The notes below the pieces were generated by a model. It was not told the DNA's origin. It made no database searches and saw only the letters and a list, made by a program, of their open reading frames with translations. From positions 62,001 to 126,000 of the forward strand of contig CAVZQE010000022.1 of the NCBI GenBank assembly GCA_963777325.1: DNA of 64,000 bases, read 5' to 3'. The DNA comes from JAFAXA01 sp963777325. Its GTDB lineage: Bacteria > Pseudomonadota > Alphaproteobacteria > Acetobacterales > Acetobacteraceae. The position numbers were made by a program, and so were the translations under genes. Positions 10,100 through 17,933 of the stretch are shown here, in pieces; positions within the stretch are counted from its first letter, which is position 1; the number at the start of each line of letters is the position of its first letter.

Positions 10100-10885
10100 A
10101 TGGCATCGAACAACAGCCGGTTCGCGATCGTGACCGGCGCATCCACCGGCATCGGCTTCGAGCTTGCGAAACTTTGCGCGGGTCACGGCTACGACCTGCT
10201 GGTCGCGGCCGACGAGCCGGCCATCAACGACGCCGCCGGGCATTTCCGGGCGGTCGGCGTGTCCGCAGAGGCGGTGCAGGCCGATCTCTCGACCGAGGAG
10301 GGCGTCAAGGCGCTGTACGAAGCGGCGAAGGGCAGGCCCGTCGATGCGTTGCTGGCCAATGCGGGACGGGGTTTGGGCCGCGCCTTTCTCGACCAGGACT
10401 GGCGGGACATTCGCCATGTGATCGACACGAACGTCACCGGCACCGTCGATCTGCTGCACCGGGTCGGGCGCGACATGCGCGCGCGCAACAGCGGCCGCAT
10501 CCTCATCACCGGCTCGATCGCGGGCTTCATGCCCGGCACCTATCAGGCGGTGTACAACGCCACCAAGGCCTTCCTCGATTCGTTCTCGTTCGCGCTTCGC
10601 CACGAGCTGAAGGACACCGACGTGACCGTCACCTGCCTGATGCCGGGCGCGACCGAAACGGATTTCTTCGAGCGCGCGGACATGATGGACACCAAGGTCG
10701 GCACCCAGAAGAAGGACGACGCGGCAATGGTCGCGCAAAAGGGTTTCGACGCGATGCTGCGCGGTGAGGGTGACGTCGTCACCGGCTGGCACAACAAGCT
10801 GCAAGCGGCGATCGCCCACATCGCCCCTGCGGGCCTCACGGCCGAGATGCATCGCAAGATGGCGGCGCCAGGCACCGCTCAGTAG
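10100..10885 (+). CDS. SDR family NAD(P)-dependent oxidoreductase
   Basis: A classical short-chain dehydrogenase/reductase of 261 residues. TGASTGIG at ~14-21 binds the cofactor. LLANAG is the NNAG-type structural motif. The catalytic Ser is in ITGSIAGF and the catalytic Tyr/Lys pair in YNATK. A Shine-Dalgarno-like AGGAGAA lies about 10 bp before the ATG. It follows the zinc alcohol dehydrogenase closely, so the two redox enzymes are likely co-transcribed. MDR plus SDR pairs of this kind are common in alphaproteobacterial accessory clusters, but the sequence does not fix a substrate. Confidence 0.9.
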   Translation: MASNNSRFAIVTGASTGIGFELAKLCAGHGYDLLVAADEPAINDAAGHFRAVGVSAEAVQADLSTEEGVKALYEAAKGRPVDALLANAGRGLGRAFLDQDWRDIRHVIDTNVTGTVDLLHRVGRDMRARNSGRILITGSIAGFMPGTYQAVYNATKAFLDSFSFALRHELKDTDVTVTCLMPGATETDFFERADMMDTKVGTQKKDDAAMVAQKGFDAMLRGEGDVVTGWHNKLQAAIAHIAPAGLTAEMHRKMAAPGTAQ

Positions 10886-10900
10886 GGCGACTCGCTTGCA

Positions 10901-12043
10901 TCATGTTCTCGGCTGAGTGATGCCGCGTTGGGCGCGCGTCGTCACCCGGCCATGCTCGACGCGATGCACGGCGCAGGCGAGATCGTTCGGGCGTGACGCT
11001 CCCCGCCACGGGGCCGCCTTGATCGCCTGCATCATGTCGGCGTAGCCGGCGGCCCGCCGCTCCGCGATCGAGGCGCGGGAGAACTCGACGTCGCTGTTGG
11101 CCACCTGATCGACCGAAGGATGATAGATGATGTGGACGAAGTCGATCGGGTTGGCGACCGGAGCCTGATCCGCCGCTTCGCCGGTCTGGGCTGCCTGCAC
11201 GCGCATCGAGTGCGCGAGATCGACCTTCGCCGCGACGCTGTCGATGCTGCGATCCGTGCGGGTCGCGTACTGGATCTGCTTCTGCCGCATCGTCACATCG
11301 TCGATCGTCTGCGGCGCGGGGCCCGACGCGCTCCAGAGGTCGATCACGAAGGCGACGGTGTGACCCGCCGGCTGGTCCTCATAGATCGCCTGGAGCGGCG
11401 TGTTCGAGACGCAGGCGCCGTCCCAATACAGCCGCCCGCCGATCGCGACCGGCGGAAATCCCGGCGGCAGCGATCCGCTGGCGACAACATGGTCCGCCGT
11501 GAGCGTGGTCGTGTGGCTCCCCTGGTTCGAGAAGAAAACGAGCGCGCCGCTCTCCACATCCGTTGCACCAAGACTGATCCGGGTCGCGCCCGTGTTCAGG
11601 TTGCCGAAATCGACGAGGCTCGCGAGGGTCGCGCGCACCGGGGATGTATCGAAGAAGCTGACGGCGGCCGGTGTTCCCGGCGGAGCCAGGGTCGGGTTGA
11701 CGTAACGCGGCGCGAAGAAGCCGGGCTGACCGAAAAACACCGCCTCCCAGTAGCTGATCGTGTTGGCGAGCTTCGGTTCCACCTCGCGCACCCACTCGAA
11801 CACCGCATCGGGGCGGGAGATCGTCTCCCAGAACGCGTTCAGGCGCTCGATCCTGCGTTCGGCCGGGTTGCCGGCGATGATCGCGGCATTGAAGGCGCCG
11901 ATGGAGATACCCGCGACCCAGTCCGGCGCGTACCCCGCCTCCTGCATCGCCTCGACCGCGCCGACGTGATACGCCCCGAGCGCGCCGCCCCCCTGCAGAA
12001 TGAGCGCGATGGTGGGTTTCGGTTCGCCGGCCTGTCCGCTCAT
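10901..12043 (-). CDS. Patatin-like phospholipase family protein
   Basis: A serine lipid acyl-hydrolase with a Ser/Asp dyad, about 380 residues from the ATG at 12043. The oxyanion-hole loop LQGGGALGAYHVG is near the N-terminus. The nucleophile elbow GISIGAFNA (GxSxG) comes next, and the catalytic Asp sits in WDGACVSNTPL. The C-terminal half resembles the DUF3734-type extension of bacterial patatins. Two ATGs (12049 and 12043) are in frame. The second was chosen because GGAGG is then about 8 nt upstream. No signal peptide is visible, so it probably acts inside the cell. Its end faces the SDR gene 15 bp away. Confidence 0.9.
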   Translation of the reverse strand: MSGQAGEPKPTIALILQGGGALGAYHVGAVEAMQEAGYAPDWVAGISIGAFNAAIIAGNPAERRIERLNAFWETISRPDAVFEWVREVEPKLANTISYWEAVFFGQPGFFAPRYVNPTLAPPGTPAAVSFFDTSPVRATLASLVDFGNLNTGATRISLGATDVESGALVFFSNQGSHTTTLTADHVVASGSLPPGFPPVAIGGRLYWDGACVSNTPLQAIYEDQPAGHTVAFVIDLWSASGPAPQTIDDVTMRQKQIQYATRTDRSIDSVAAKVDLAHSMRVQAAQTGEAADQAPVANPIDFVHIIYHPSVDQVANSDVEFSRASIAERRAAGYADMMQAIKAAPWRGASRPNDLACAVHRVEHGRVTTRAQRGITQPRT

Positions 12044-12084
12044 GAGCATGTCCTCCGACGTGCAGCGATTGCGCAACCGGCGGG

Positions 12085-12530
12085 TTAGGTCAACTGGAAC
12101 AGTTGCGCCTTCAGGTAGGCGCGCTCCAGAAAATGCGGATGCGCCGGGTGGTCCGGCCCGGCTCCGGCGGTCAGCAGCAGCCGGCCGTTGCGGCCCGCCT
12201 TCAGCAAGCGTGCAGGGCCGCAGGCACGTCGAACGCATCGCCGCGCCGCGTGCTTACCCGATCACCGAAGCGGCGAGACCGGGAACCGCACGCCCGCCCT
12301 CCTCCACTTCGGCGGACGCGCCCGGCCCCGCCGCCGTTCAGTAGGGCGGCTTCTCCCGACCGTGCAGCCGGCGCGCGAGCGAGTCGTTGCGGGCGGCAAC
12401 CGCGCGGAGATCGAGTAGACCGGCCAGCGCCCGGACGATCGCGGGCGCGAGCCGGTTCATGCCGGCGAGTTGGCTTGCAGCACGGCGACGTCGCCGTAGC
12501 GATCGATGACAAGGCCGGGCGGATGGGGCT
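12085..12530 (-). pseudogene. Remnant of an RlmI-like class I SAM-dependent rRNA methyltransferase
   Basis: No intact gene remains here, but the minus strand holds collinear pieces of an RlmI-type (23S rRNA m5C) methyltransferase in different frames. In order these are GLVIDRYGDVAVLQANSPA (~12520-12464, ending in a stop), MNRLAPAIVRALAGLLDL continuing to VAARNDSLARRL, GDAFDVPAALHA, and the family C-terminus AGAGPDHPAHPHFLERAYLK, ending at the TAA at 12085-12087. The central SAM-binding portion and the N-terminal PUA domain are missing. Several frameshifts, stops and a large internal deletion make this a genuine decayed gene, unlike the single-base breaks elsewhere. Identity comes from recalled motif similarity only. 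Confidence 0.6.
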
Positions 12531-12752
12531 GGCTGCTCACCTTCGCGCCGGAGATCGGCGCTCGGATTGGCCTTCTGGCTCAACCGGCCCGCCTCGCTGC
12601 CGCGGCCGGCGCGCGACAACCGGCCCGCCGAAGGCCTGACGCGCTGGTTGCCTCCCGAGGAGGGGGCCTCCGCCGGTATCGCATGGGCGCACAATGACGC
12701 GAGGCCGGTGATCGAGGTGGACGCCGAGACGTATGACGCCGAGACGTATTGA
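12506..12752 (+). other. Unrecognised coding-like remnant in the 12.05-12.88 kb gap
   Basis: Across a frame change near 12560 the plus strand reads like protein: GWGWLLTFAPEIG, then AFWLNRP, and RWLPPEEGASAGIAWAHND, ending with a duplicated DAETYDAETY and a TGA. Codon use looks coding (third-position G/C), but I do not recognise the family and there is no clear start. It overlaps the 5' end of the methyltransferase remnant on the other strand. The rest of the gap to 12877 shows nothing I can identify apart from the ribosome-binding site of the next gene. It is best treated as debris of a deleted segment. Confidence 0.25.
12720..12749 (+). repeat. Perfect 15-bp tandem duplication
   Basis: The unit GACGCCGAGACGTAT occurs twice back to back (12720-12734 and 12735-12749), immediately before a TGA. 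It adds five residues (DAETY) to the open frame. The identical copies suggest a recent slippage event in the decayed intergenic segment. Confidence 0.85.
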
Positions 12753-12877
12753 GGTACGGGCTGGCGGCCAGCTGCTCGATTGCGAACCCGCTTCCGGGTT
12801 GCCGATGGCGCAGCGCTGCCTTCTGTTCCGACGCATCGCGCCCATCTACCGGAGCAGAACCCGAGGGCAGGAGTGAG

Positions 12878-13855
12878 ATGCGCGACCTGAAGAACCGGAC
12901 CGTGGTGATCACCGGCGCGTCGAGCGGGATCGGCCGCGCCGCCGCGCTCGCCTTCGCGCGCGAGGGCGCGAACGTCGTCCTGCTCGCGCGGCGCGGCGAC
13001 GCGCTGCAACAGGCCGCGGACGCATGCGGCGCGCGTGCCCTCGCCGTGCCGACCGACGTCACCGACGCGGATGCGGTGCGCCGGGCGGCGGAGATCGCGT
13101 CGCGCATCACCGGGCGGATCGACGTCTGGATCAACAACGCGGGGGTCGGCGCGGTCGGGCGGTTCACGGAGACGCCGGTCGAGGCGCACGATCAGACCAT
13201 CCTGACCGACCTCATCGGCTATCTGCATGGCGATCACGCCGTGCTGCCGTATTTCCAGCGGCAGAAGACGGGCGGCGTGCTGATCAACACCATCTCCTTC
13301 GGCGGCTGGGTGCCGGCGCCTTTGGCGGCGGCCTACACCGCGAGCAAGTTCGGCCTGCGCGGGTTGTCGGAGAGTTTGCGTTCGGAGCTGGGGGGCTACC
13401 CCAAAATCCATATCTGCGACGTGTTTCCTTCCTTCATTGATACGCCCGGCGTGCAGCATGCCGCCAACTACACGGGACGGGAGTTGAAGCCCGCGCCGCC
13501 CGTCTACGCGTCCGAGCGGGTCGCCCGGACAATGGTTCGTCTCGCGCGCAATCCCCGCGAAGCGGCGACCGTGGGCACGGTCGCGACGGTGGCGCGGCTC
13601 GGCTACACGCTGCTGCCGGGCTTCACCCGGGGACTGATGCGATGGGTGATCGAGACGTATCTCGGTCAGGCCGAGACGGCGCCTGTGACGGCGGGCAATC
13701 TGTCGCGCCCCATGAAACGGGGCCGGTCGGCGAAGGGCGGCTGGCGTTCGCTCTGGGAACGCGCGCTCGGGATCGGGGCCGTCACGGCGGCCGTCCTGGG
13801 CGCGGGGCTGTACGTGGCGCTGTACAGTTCCCGCTCGGGGGAGGGGAAGAGCTGA
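12878..13855 (+). CDS. SDR family oxidoreductase with C-terminal membrane anchor
   Basis: A 325-residue short-chain dehydrogenase. ITGASSGIGRAA at ~11-22 binds NAD(P) and INNAGVG is the structural motif. The catalytic residues are the Ser in TISFGG and the Tyr/Lys of YTASK. After the ~250-residue catalytic core there is a basic linker and a hydrophobic segment, AVTAAVLGAGLYVAL, suggesting a C-terminal tail anchor. This architecture is common in the SDR subgroup annotated as short-chain dehydrogenases of unknown substrate. The ATG at 12878 follows GCAGGAGTGAG. It lies upstream of coxIII with a 130-bp gap, and no functional link is evident. Confidence 0.88.
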   Translation: MRDLKNRTVVITGASSGIGRAAALAFAREGANVVLLARRGDALQQAADACGARALAVPTDVTDADAVRRAAEIASRITGRIDVWINNAGVGAVGRFTETPVEAHDQTILTDLIGYLHGDHAVLPYFQRQKTGGVLINTISFGGWVPAPLAAAYTASKFGLRGLSESLRSELGGYPKIHICDVFPSFIDTPGVQHAANYTGRELKPAPPVYASERVARTMVRLARNPREAATVGTVATVARLGYTLLPGFTRGLMRWVIETYLGQAETAPVTAGNLSRPMKRGRSAKGGWRSLWERALGIGAVTAAVLGAGLYVALYSSRSGEGKS

Positions 13856-13985
13856 GCCCGTCTTCGTGCGGGACGGCGTGTGCTTCCGCCAGGACCTCGC
13901 TCTTGAAAGCGCGCGCGATTCCCGCATGATGCGCGCGACCCGTGCCGGGGCGGCTCTTCCGGTGCTTTCAGCTATTGGGCCCAAC

Positions 13986-14843
13986 ATGGATACCGAAGTG
14001 CATACCGGAACCGTGCCCGTGAGTTCGGGCCTGAAGCAGCCCTATCATCTGGTCGATCCCAGCCCGTGGCCGATCATGGGCGCGCTCGGCGGCTTCCTGA
14101 CCGTGACCGGCATCGTCGTCTACTGCCACTACAACAGCTGGGCGCTGCTGATCGCCGGCCTCGTGGTCGTGCTCAGCACCGCCTTCATGTGGTGGCGCGA
14201 CGTCATCCGCGAGTCGCGGACCCCCGGCATGCACTCACCGATCGTCCGTCTCGGCCTGCGCTACGGCATGACGCTGTTCATCGCGAGCGAGGTGATGTTC
14301 TTCGTCGGGTTCTTCTGGGCCTATTTCAACTTCTTCCTCTACCCCGAGAATGTCGCGGGCGCCGCGACCCCGATGTGGCCGCCGGCCGGGATCGAGACAT
14401 TCGATCCGTTTCACCTGCCCTTCCTGAACACGATGATCCTGCTGCTCTCCGGGACCACGATCACCTGGGCGCATCACAGCCTGATCGAGAACGATCGGCG
14501 GGGCATGATCATGGGCCTCGGCCTCACCATCCTGCTCGGCATGTCGTTCACGATGTTCCAGGCGATCGAGTATTCGGACGCGCCCTTCAAGTTCACCGGC
14601 GGCGTCTACCCGTCCGTGTTCTTCCTAGCGACGGGATTTCACGGCTTTCATGTCATCGTCGGCACGATCTTCCTGATCGTCTGCTGGTTCCGCGCCCAAG
14701 CCGGCCAGTTCAGCCCGGAGCGGCATTTCGGTTTCGAGGCCGCGGCCTGGTATTGGCATTTCGTCGACGTGGTGTGGCTGTTCCTGTTCGTGTGCATCTA
14801 TTGGGCCGGCGCGAGCGCGGTGACGGCGACCGTCGCGCCCTGA
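13986..14843 (+). CDS. ctaE: Cytochrome c oxidase subunit III
   Basis: Subunit III of a heme-copper (aa3-type) oxidase, an inner-membrane protein with seven hydrophobic segments in 285 residues. Signature stretches are HPYHLVDPSPWP-like KQPYHLVDPSPWPIMG at the start, SEVMFFVGFFWAYF with the conserved Glu, TITWAHHSLIE, and GFHGFHVIVGT followed by WYWHFVDVVWLFLF. The ATG at 13986 gives the usual N-terminus. Subunits I and II, the heme-O synthase ctaB and ctaG, which normally precede it, are absent; an SDR gene takes their place. SURF1 follows directly, as in standard cox operons, so only the operon's distal end is here. Confidence 0.93.
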   Translation: MDTEVHTGTVPVSSGLKQPYHLVDPSPWPIMGALGGFLTVTGIVVYCHYNSWALLIAGLVVVLSTAFMWWRDVIRESRTPGMHSPIVRLGLRYGMTLFIASEVMFFVGFFWAYFNFFLYPENVAGAATPMWPPAGIETFDPFHLPFLNTMILLLSGTTITWAHHSLIENDRRGMIMGLGLTILLGMSFTMFQAIEYSDAPFKFTGGVYPSVFFLATGFHGFHVIVGTIFLIVCWFRAQAGQFSPERHFGFEAAAWYWHFVDVVWLFLFVCIYWAGASAVTATVAP

Positions 14844-14867
14844 TCTTTCGTTCAGGCGGGGCGGCTT

Positions 14868-15605
14868 GTGGCCGAGTCTCTTCCGTCGTCCATTCTGAGC
14901 CGGTTTTCCATGCCGCCCGCACGCATCTGGCTCGGGCCTGGGCTGATGACGGCGGCGATGCTGTGCCTCGCGATCGCGCTCGGCACCTGGCAGGTCCACC
15001 GCCTCGCCTGGAAGGAGACCATCCTGCGCCAGATCGACGCGGGCGAGCGGGCGGCGCCCGTTCCCCTCGGCCCCGATCCGGCCCCGTTCACGAAGGTGAC
15101 CGCGACCGGCATTTTCCGTCCCGGCGTCTCGGCCGTCTACGGCGCCGAAGTCCGTGATACCCCGGCCGGGCCGGAGCTGGGCGGTCAGCTGCTGATGGTG
15201 CTCGACCGTCCGGGCGCGTCCTCTCTGCTGGTCGATCGCGGCTGGGTCGCGACCTCCCGCCCGCATCCGGTCGAGACGCCCGACGGTCCGGTCACCGTGG
15301 CCGGCTTCGTGCGGACGGCCGATCGTCCGGGTCCGTTCAGCGTGCGCGACGACATCGCGGGCCGGCGGTTCTACACGCTCGACCCGCGGGCGATCGCGGC
15401 GGCACTCAAGGCGGGGCCGGTCGCGCCGTTCACGTTGGTCGCCCTCGCCACGGGCGCCGCGCCCGCCTATCCGGAACCCGCCCGGCATCTGCCCCGGCCG
15501 CCCAACAACCACCTGTCCTACGCCATCACCTGGTATGGCCTCGGCGCGGCGCTCGTTGCCATTTTCGTGCTCTGGTTGCGCCGGACGGGCGCGGCAAGCG
15601 GGTGA
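14868..15605 (+). CDS. SURF1 family cytochrome oxidase assembly protein
   Basis: SURF1/Shy1 proteins help insert heme a into cytochrome oxidase subunit I. This 245-residue protein has the family plan: an N-terminal membrane helix (MTAAMLCLAIALGTWQVHRL), a periplasmic domain with LLVDRGWVA and the terminal PPNNHLSYAITWYGLG motif leading into a second helix. It starts 24 bp after coxIII. The GTG at 14868 was taken because a G-rich Shine-Dalgarno-like stretch precedes it. The ATG at 14910, directly before the first helix, is equally possible. Confidence 0.9.
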   Translation: MAESLPSSILSRFSMPPARIWLGPGLMTAAMLCLAIALGTWQVHRLAWKETILRQIDAGERAAPVPLGPDPAPFTKVTATGIFRPGVSAVYGAEVRDTPAGPELGGQLLMVLDRPGASSLLVDRGWVATSRPHPVETPDGPVTVAGFVRTADRPGPFSVRDDIAGRRFYTLDPRAIAAALKAGPVAPFTLVALATGAAPAYPEPARHLPRPPNNHLSYAITWYGLGAALVAIFVLWLRRTGAASG

Positions 15606-15671
15606 GCGTCTCTCGCCCGGAGGCAGAGGCTCCAGCCGTCGGCGAGCATCTTCATCCGGAAATCTTTCCAG

Positions 15672-16952
15672 TTACGGTCTTGCGCCCTCGCCCATCAACC
15701 ACACCCCGGCGGCCGCGAGCATCGCCTCGATGCCGACGCGCAGGGTCGGCTCGATCACAGGCGCGAAGCTGGGGGAGTGGTTGACCGGCAGCTCATCGAG
15801 CTTGCCGGCCTTCTCGGCCTTGTCGAATGTGTCGGGGTCGATGCCGCCGACCGCCCAGAACACCGCCGGCACGCCCCATGCCGCGCCGAACAGGCCGAAA
15901 TCCTCGCTGGCGGAGATGGGCGCCGCGATCTCCTGCACGCGGTCGGCGCCGAACCGCCGCGCGAAGGCGGCGGCCACCTTGCCCGTGGCGGCCGCGTCGT
16001 TCCGGGTCAACGGCCATTCGCCGAGCACGGAGTATGCCGGCGGTCTCGGCGCACCGGACGCGGAGGCCTCCGCGTCCAGGATGCGCTTGATCGCCGCGAG
16101 CACGCGCTCGCGCACCTGGTCCTTGAAGGTGCGGACGTTGAGCCGGAGCAGTGCCTGATCCGGGATGACGTTGTCGCTATTCCCGGCTCGCAGAGTGCCG
16201 ACCGTGACCACGGCGTCGTCCGTCATGGCCACTTCGCGCGATACCACGGTCTGCAAGCGCATCACGGCGGCGGAGGCCATCACGACGGGGTCGATGCTCT
16301 TTTCCGGCATCGACCCATGGGCGCCGCGGCCGAACAAGGTCACCTCCCAGCTATCGCCTGCCGAAAGCATGGTTCCGGGGCGATACCCGATCTGGCCGGC
16401 GCTCAGCGGCATCACGTGCTGGCCCAGCGTGACGTCCGGCTTCGGGAAGCGCTTCACCATGCCGTCCTCGACCATGGCGTGCGCGCCCTGCGCGGTCTCC
16501 TCGCCCGGCTGGAACACCGCCATCACCGTGCCGCGCCACTGGTCGCGGTTCTCGGCCAGGATCCGCGTCGCGCCCATCATCCACGACACATGCATGTCGT
16601 GACCGCAGGCGTGCGCGATCGCGGTGTCTTCGCCGAAGCGGCCCGTGCCCGTCTTGTCGCTGGCGTAAGGCAGGCCGGTGTTCTCCCTGATCGGCAGCGC
16701 GTCCATGTCCGCGCGAAGCAGCACCGTCGCCCCGTCGCCGTTGCGCAGCAGTCCGACGACGCCGGTGCCGCCGACGCCCTCCGTAACCTCATACCCCTGC
16801 TTCTTCAGCCAGGCGGCGGCGATGCCGGAGGTTCGGTGTTCCTGCATCGACAGCTCGGGGCTGGCGTGGAGATCCTTGTAGGTCTTCTCCAGCTCGGCCA
16901 GCAGGTCGTCCGAGGGCTGGGGTAGGGCGGCGGGCGCGAGGTCTGCGGGCAT
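15672..16952 (-). CDS. M20D family amidohydrolase/carboxypeptidase
   Basis: A 426-residue metal-dependent amidohydrolase of the M20D (HipO/IAA-amino acid hydrolase) family, which hydrolyses N-acyl amino acids. The metal ligands are visible: Asp in LLRADMDALP, Cys-His and His in HACGHDMH, the Glu pair in QPGEE, and the C-terminal His in NHSPSF. The lid/dimerisation insert begins at GRGAHGSMP. No signal peptide is obvious. It converges with SURF1 across a 66-bp gap. A small unidentified gene lies 13 bp upstream on the same strand. The actual substrate cannot be assigned. Confidence 0.9.
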   Translation of the reverse strand: MPADLAPAALPQPSDDLLAELEKTYKDLHASPELSMQEHRTSGIAAAWLKKQGYEVTEGVGGTGVVGLLRNGDGATVLLRADMDALPIRENTGLPYASDKTGTGRFGEDTAIAHACGHDMHVSWMMGATRILAENRDQWRGTVMAVFQPGEETAQGAHAMVEDGMVKRFPKPDVTLGQHVMPLSAGQIGYRPGTMLSAGDSWEVTLFGRGAHGSMPEKSIDPVVMASAAVMRLQTVVSREVAMTDDAVVTVGTLRAGNSDNVIPDQALLRLNVRTFKDQVRERVLAAIKRILDAEASASGAPRPPAYSVLGEWPLTRNDAAATGKVAAAFARRFGADRVQEIAAPISASEDFGLFGAAWGVPAVFWAVGGIDPDTFDKAEKAGKLDELPVNHSPSFAPVIEPTLRVGIEAMLAAAGVWLMGEGARP

Positions 16953-16965
16953 GGGATGTCTCCTC

Positions 16966-17187
16966 TCAGCTCGTTTTCTCGACGGCCGGTCCGGGCGGCG
17001 CCACGGAGTCGCACCGGCGCTGCGCTGGTTCTCGTCGGATCAGCGCCAGGATCTCCTGGCCGAGACGCAACGCTGCGTCCGTGGGCAGGGCGTCCGGGTG
17101 TTCGATGAGCGCCAGGAGCCGCAACACGCGGGCACGACGGGCCAAGTCTCCGTCGCTCCCCAAGCCGGACTCGCAGAGCAAGCACAT
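16966..17187 (-). CDS. Small hypothetical protein
   Basis: A 73-residue frame starting at an ATG with a purine-rich GGGAAGGGAA upstream and ending 13 bp before the amidohydrolase start, as expected for a two-gene unit. The N-terminus MCLLCESGLG has a CxxC pair. The middle (LARRARVLRLLALIEH, then ALRLGQEILALIRRE) would form two amphipathic helices. The last ~20 residues look unstructured. I do not recognise the family. Coding is plausible from context and composition only. Confidence 0.45.
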   Translation of the reverse strand: MCLLCESGLGSDGDLARRARVLRLLALIEHPDALPTDAALRLGQEILALIRREPAQRRCDSVAPPGPAVEKTS

Positions 17188-17250
17188 CGGCGTTCCCTTC
17201 CCATAGAGATTGCCGGATCAGCGCCGCGCCGTCCTAACGCGCCAGCACCC

Positions 17251-17889
17251 TCAGTCGCTCCCGTCCGCGCGCCAGTGGGCGACGGGAACCCGCCAGCCGC
17301 GATAGATCGCCATCATGCGCAGGAAGATGCAGGCGGCGACGCCGAGCAGCATCGGATAGAGCGGTCCCGCGTCCAGCACCTGCCCAAGAGCGACGATCCC
17401 CGCCGCCGCGAGCGCCGCCAGCGCGTAGAGGTCGGCGCGCAGGACGGTGGGGACGTCGCCGGCGAGGACGTCGCGCATCATCCCGCCGCCGATCCCCGAC
17501 ACCATGCCGAGCACCGCCGCCATGACCGGATCGATGCCGTACCGCAGCGCCTTCTGCGCGCCCGTGACCGCGAAGACGGCGAGGCCGATCGCGTCGAAGA
17601 ACAGGACGCTGCGGCTCAACGATTGCACGAGCGGGTAACCGTAAAAGGTCAGCAAACCGCCGAAGAGCGCGATCGCGAGGTTGTGCCAGCTCGCGACCGA
17701 GGCGGGCGGCACCGCGCCGATCAGCAAATCGCGCGTAATGCCCCCGGTCACCGCCACCACGAACGAGAGCAGCAGGACGCCGAACAGATCAAACCTCTTC
17801 TGGACGGCGAGCAGGCCGCCGCTCAAGGCGAATACGAAGGAACCCACTCCGTCGAGCGCCGCCATAACCTGCGGCAGGGCGTGCAGCAC
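17251..17889 (-). CDS. TRIC cation channel family protein (UPF0126)
   Basis: A 212-residue membrane protein with seven hydrophobic segments and the internal repeat characteristic of prokaryotic trimeric intracellular cation channels. Each half holds a glycine-rich motif followed by Arg-Asp: TGGITRDLL (~48-56) and GGGMMRDVL (~136-144). Family members are homotrimeric channels conducting monovalent cations, and the E. coli relative is YadS. It lies 44 bp downstream of pntB on the same strand. No functional link to transhydrogenase is known. Confidence 0.88.
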   Translation of the reverse strand: MLHALPQVMAALDGVGSFVFALSGGLLAVQKRFDLFGVLLLSFVVAVTGGITRDLLIGAVPPASVASWHNLAIALFGGLLTFYGYPLVQSLSRSVLFFDAIGLAVFAVTGAQKALRYGIDPVMAAVLGMVSGIGGGMMRDVLAGDVPTVLRADLYALAALAAAGIVALGQVLDAGPLYPMLLGVAACIFLRMMAIYRGWRVPVAHWRADGSD

Positions 17890-17933
17890 TGGCTAGGCTG
17901 CGCGGCGCAGATGGTCGGCCGCGCGCACCGGCA

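Noticed and set aside
12338..13987. A 549-codon minus-strand frame opposite the second SDR gene
   Set aside because: It is antisense to a well-conserved SDR. Only its last ~45 residues are meaningful, and those belong to the rlmI-like remnant.
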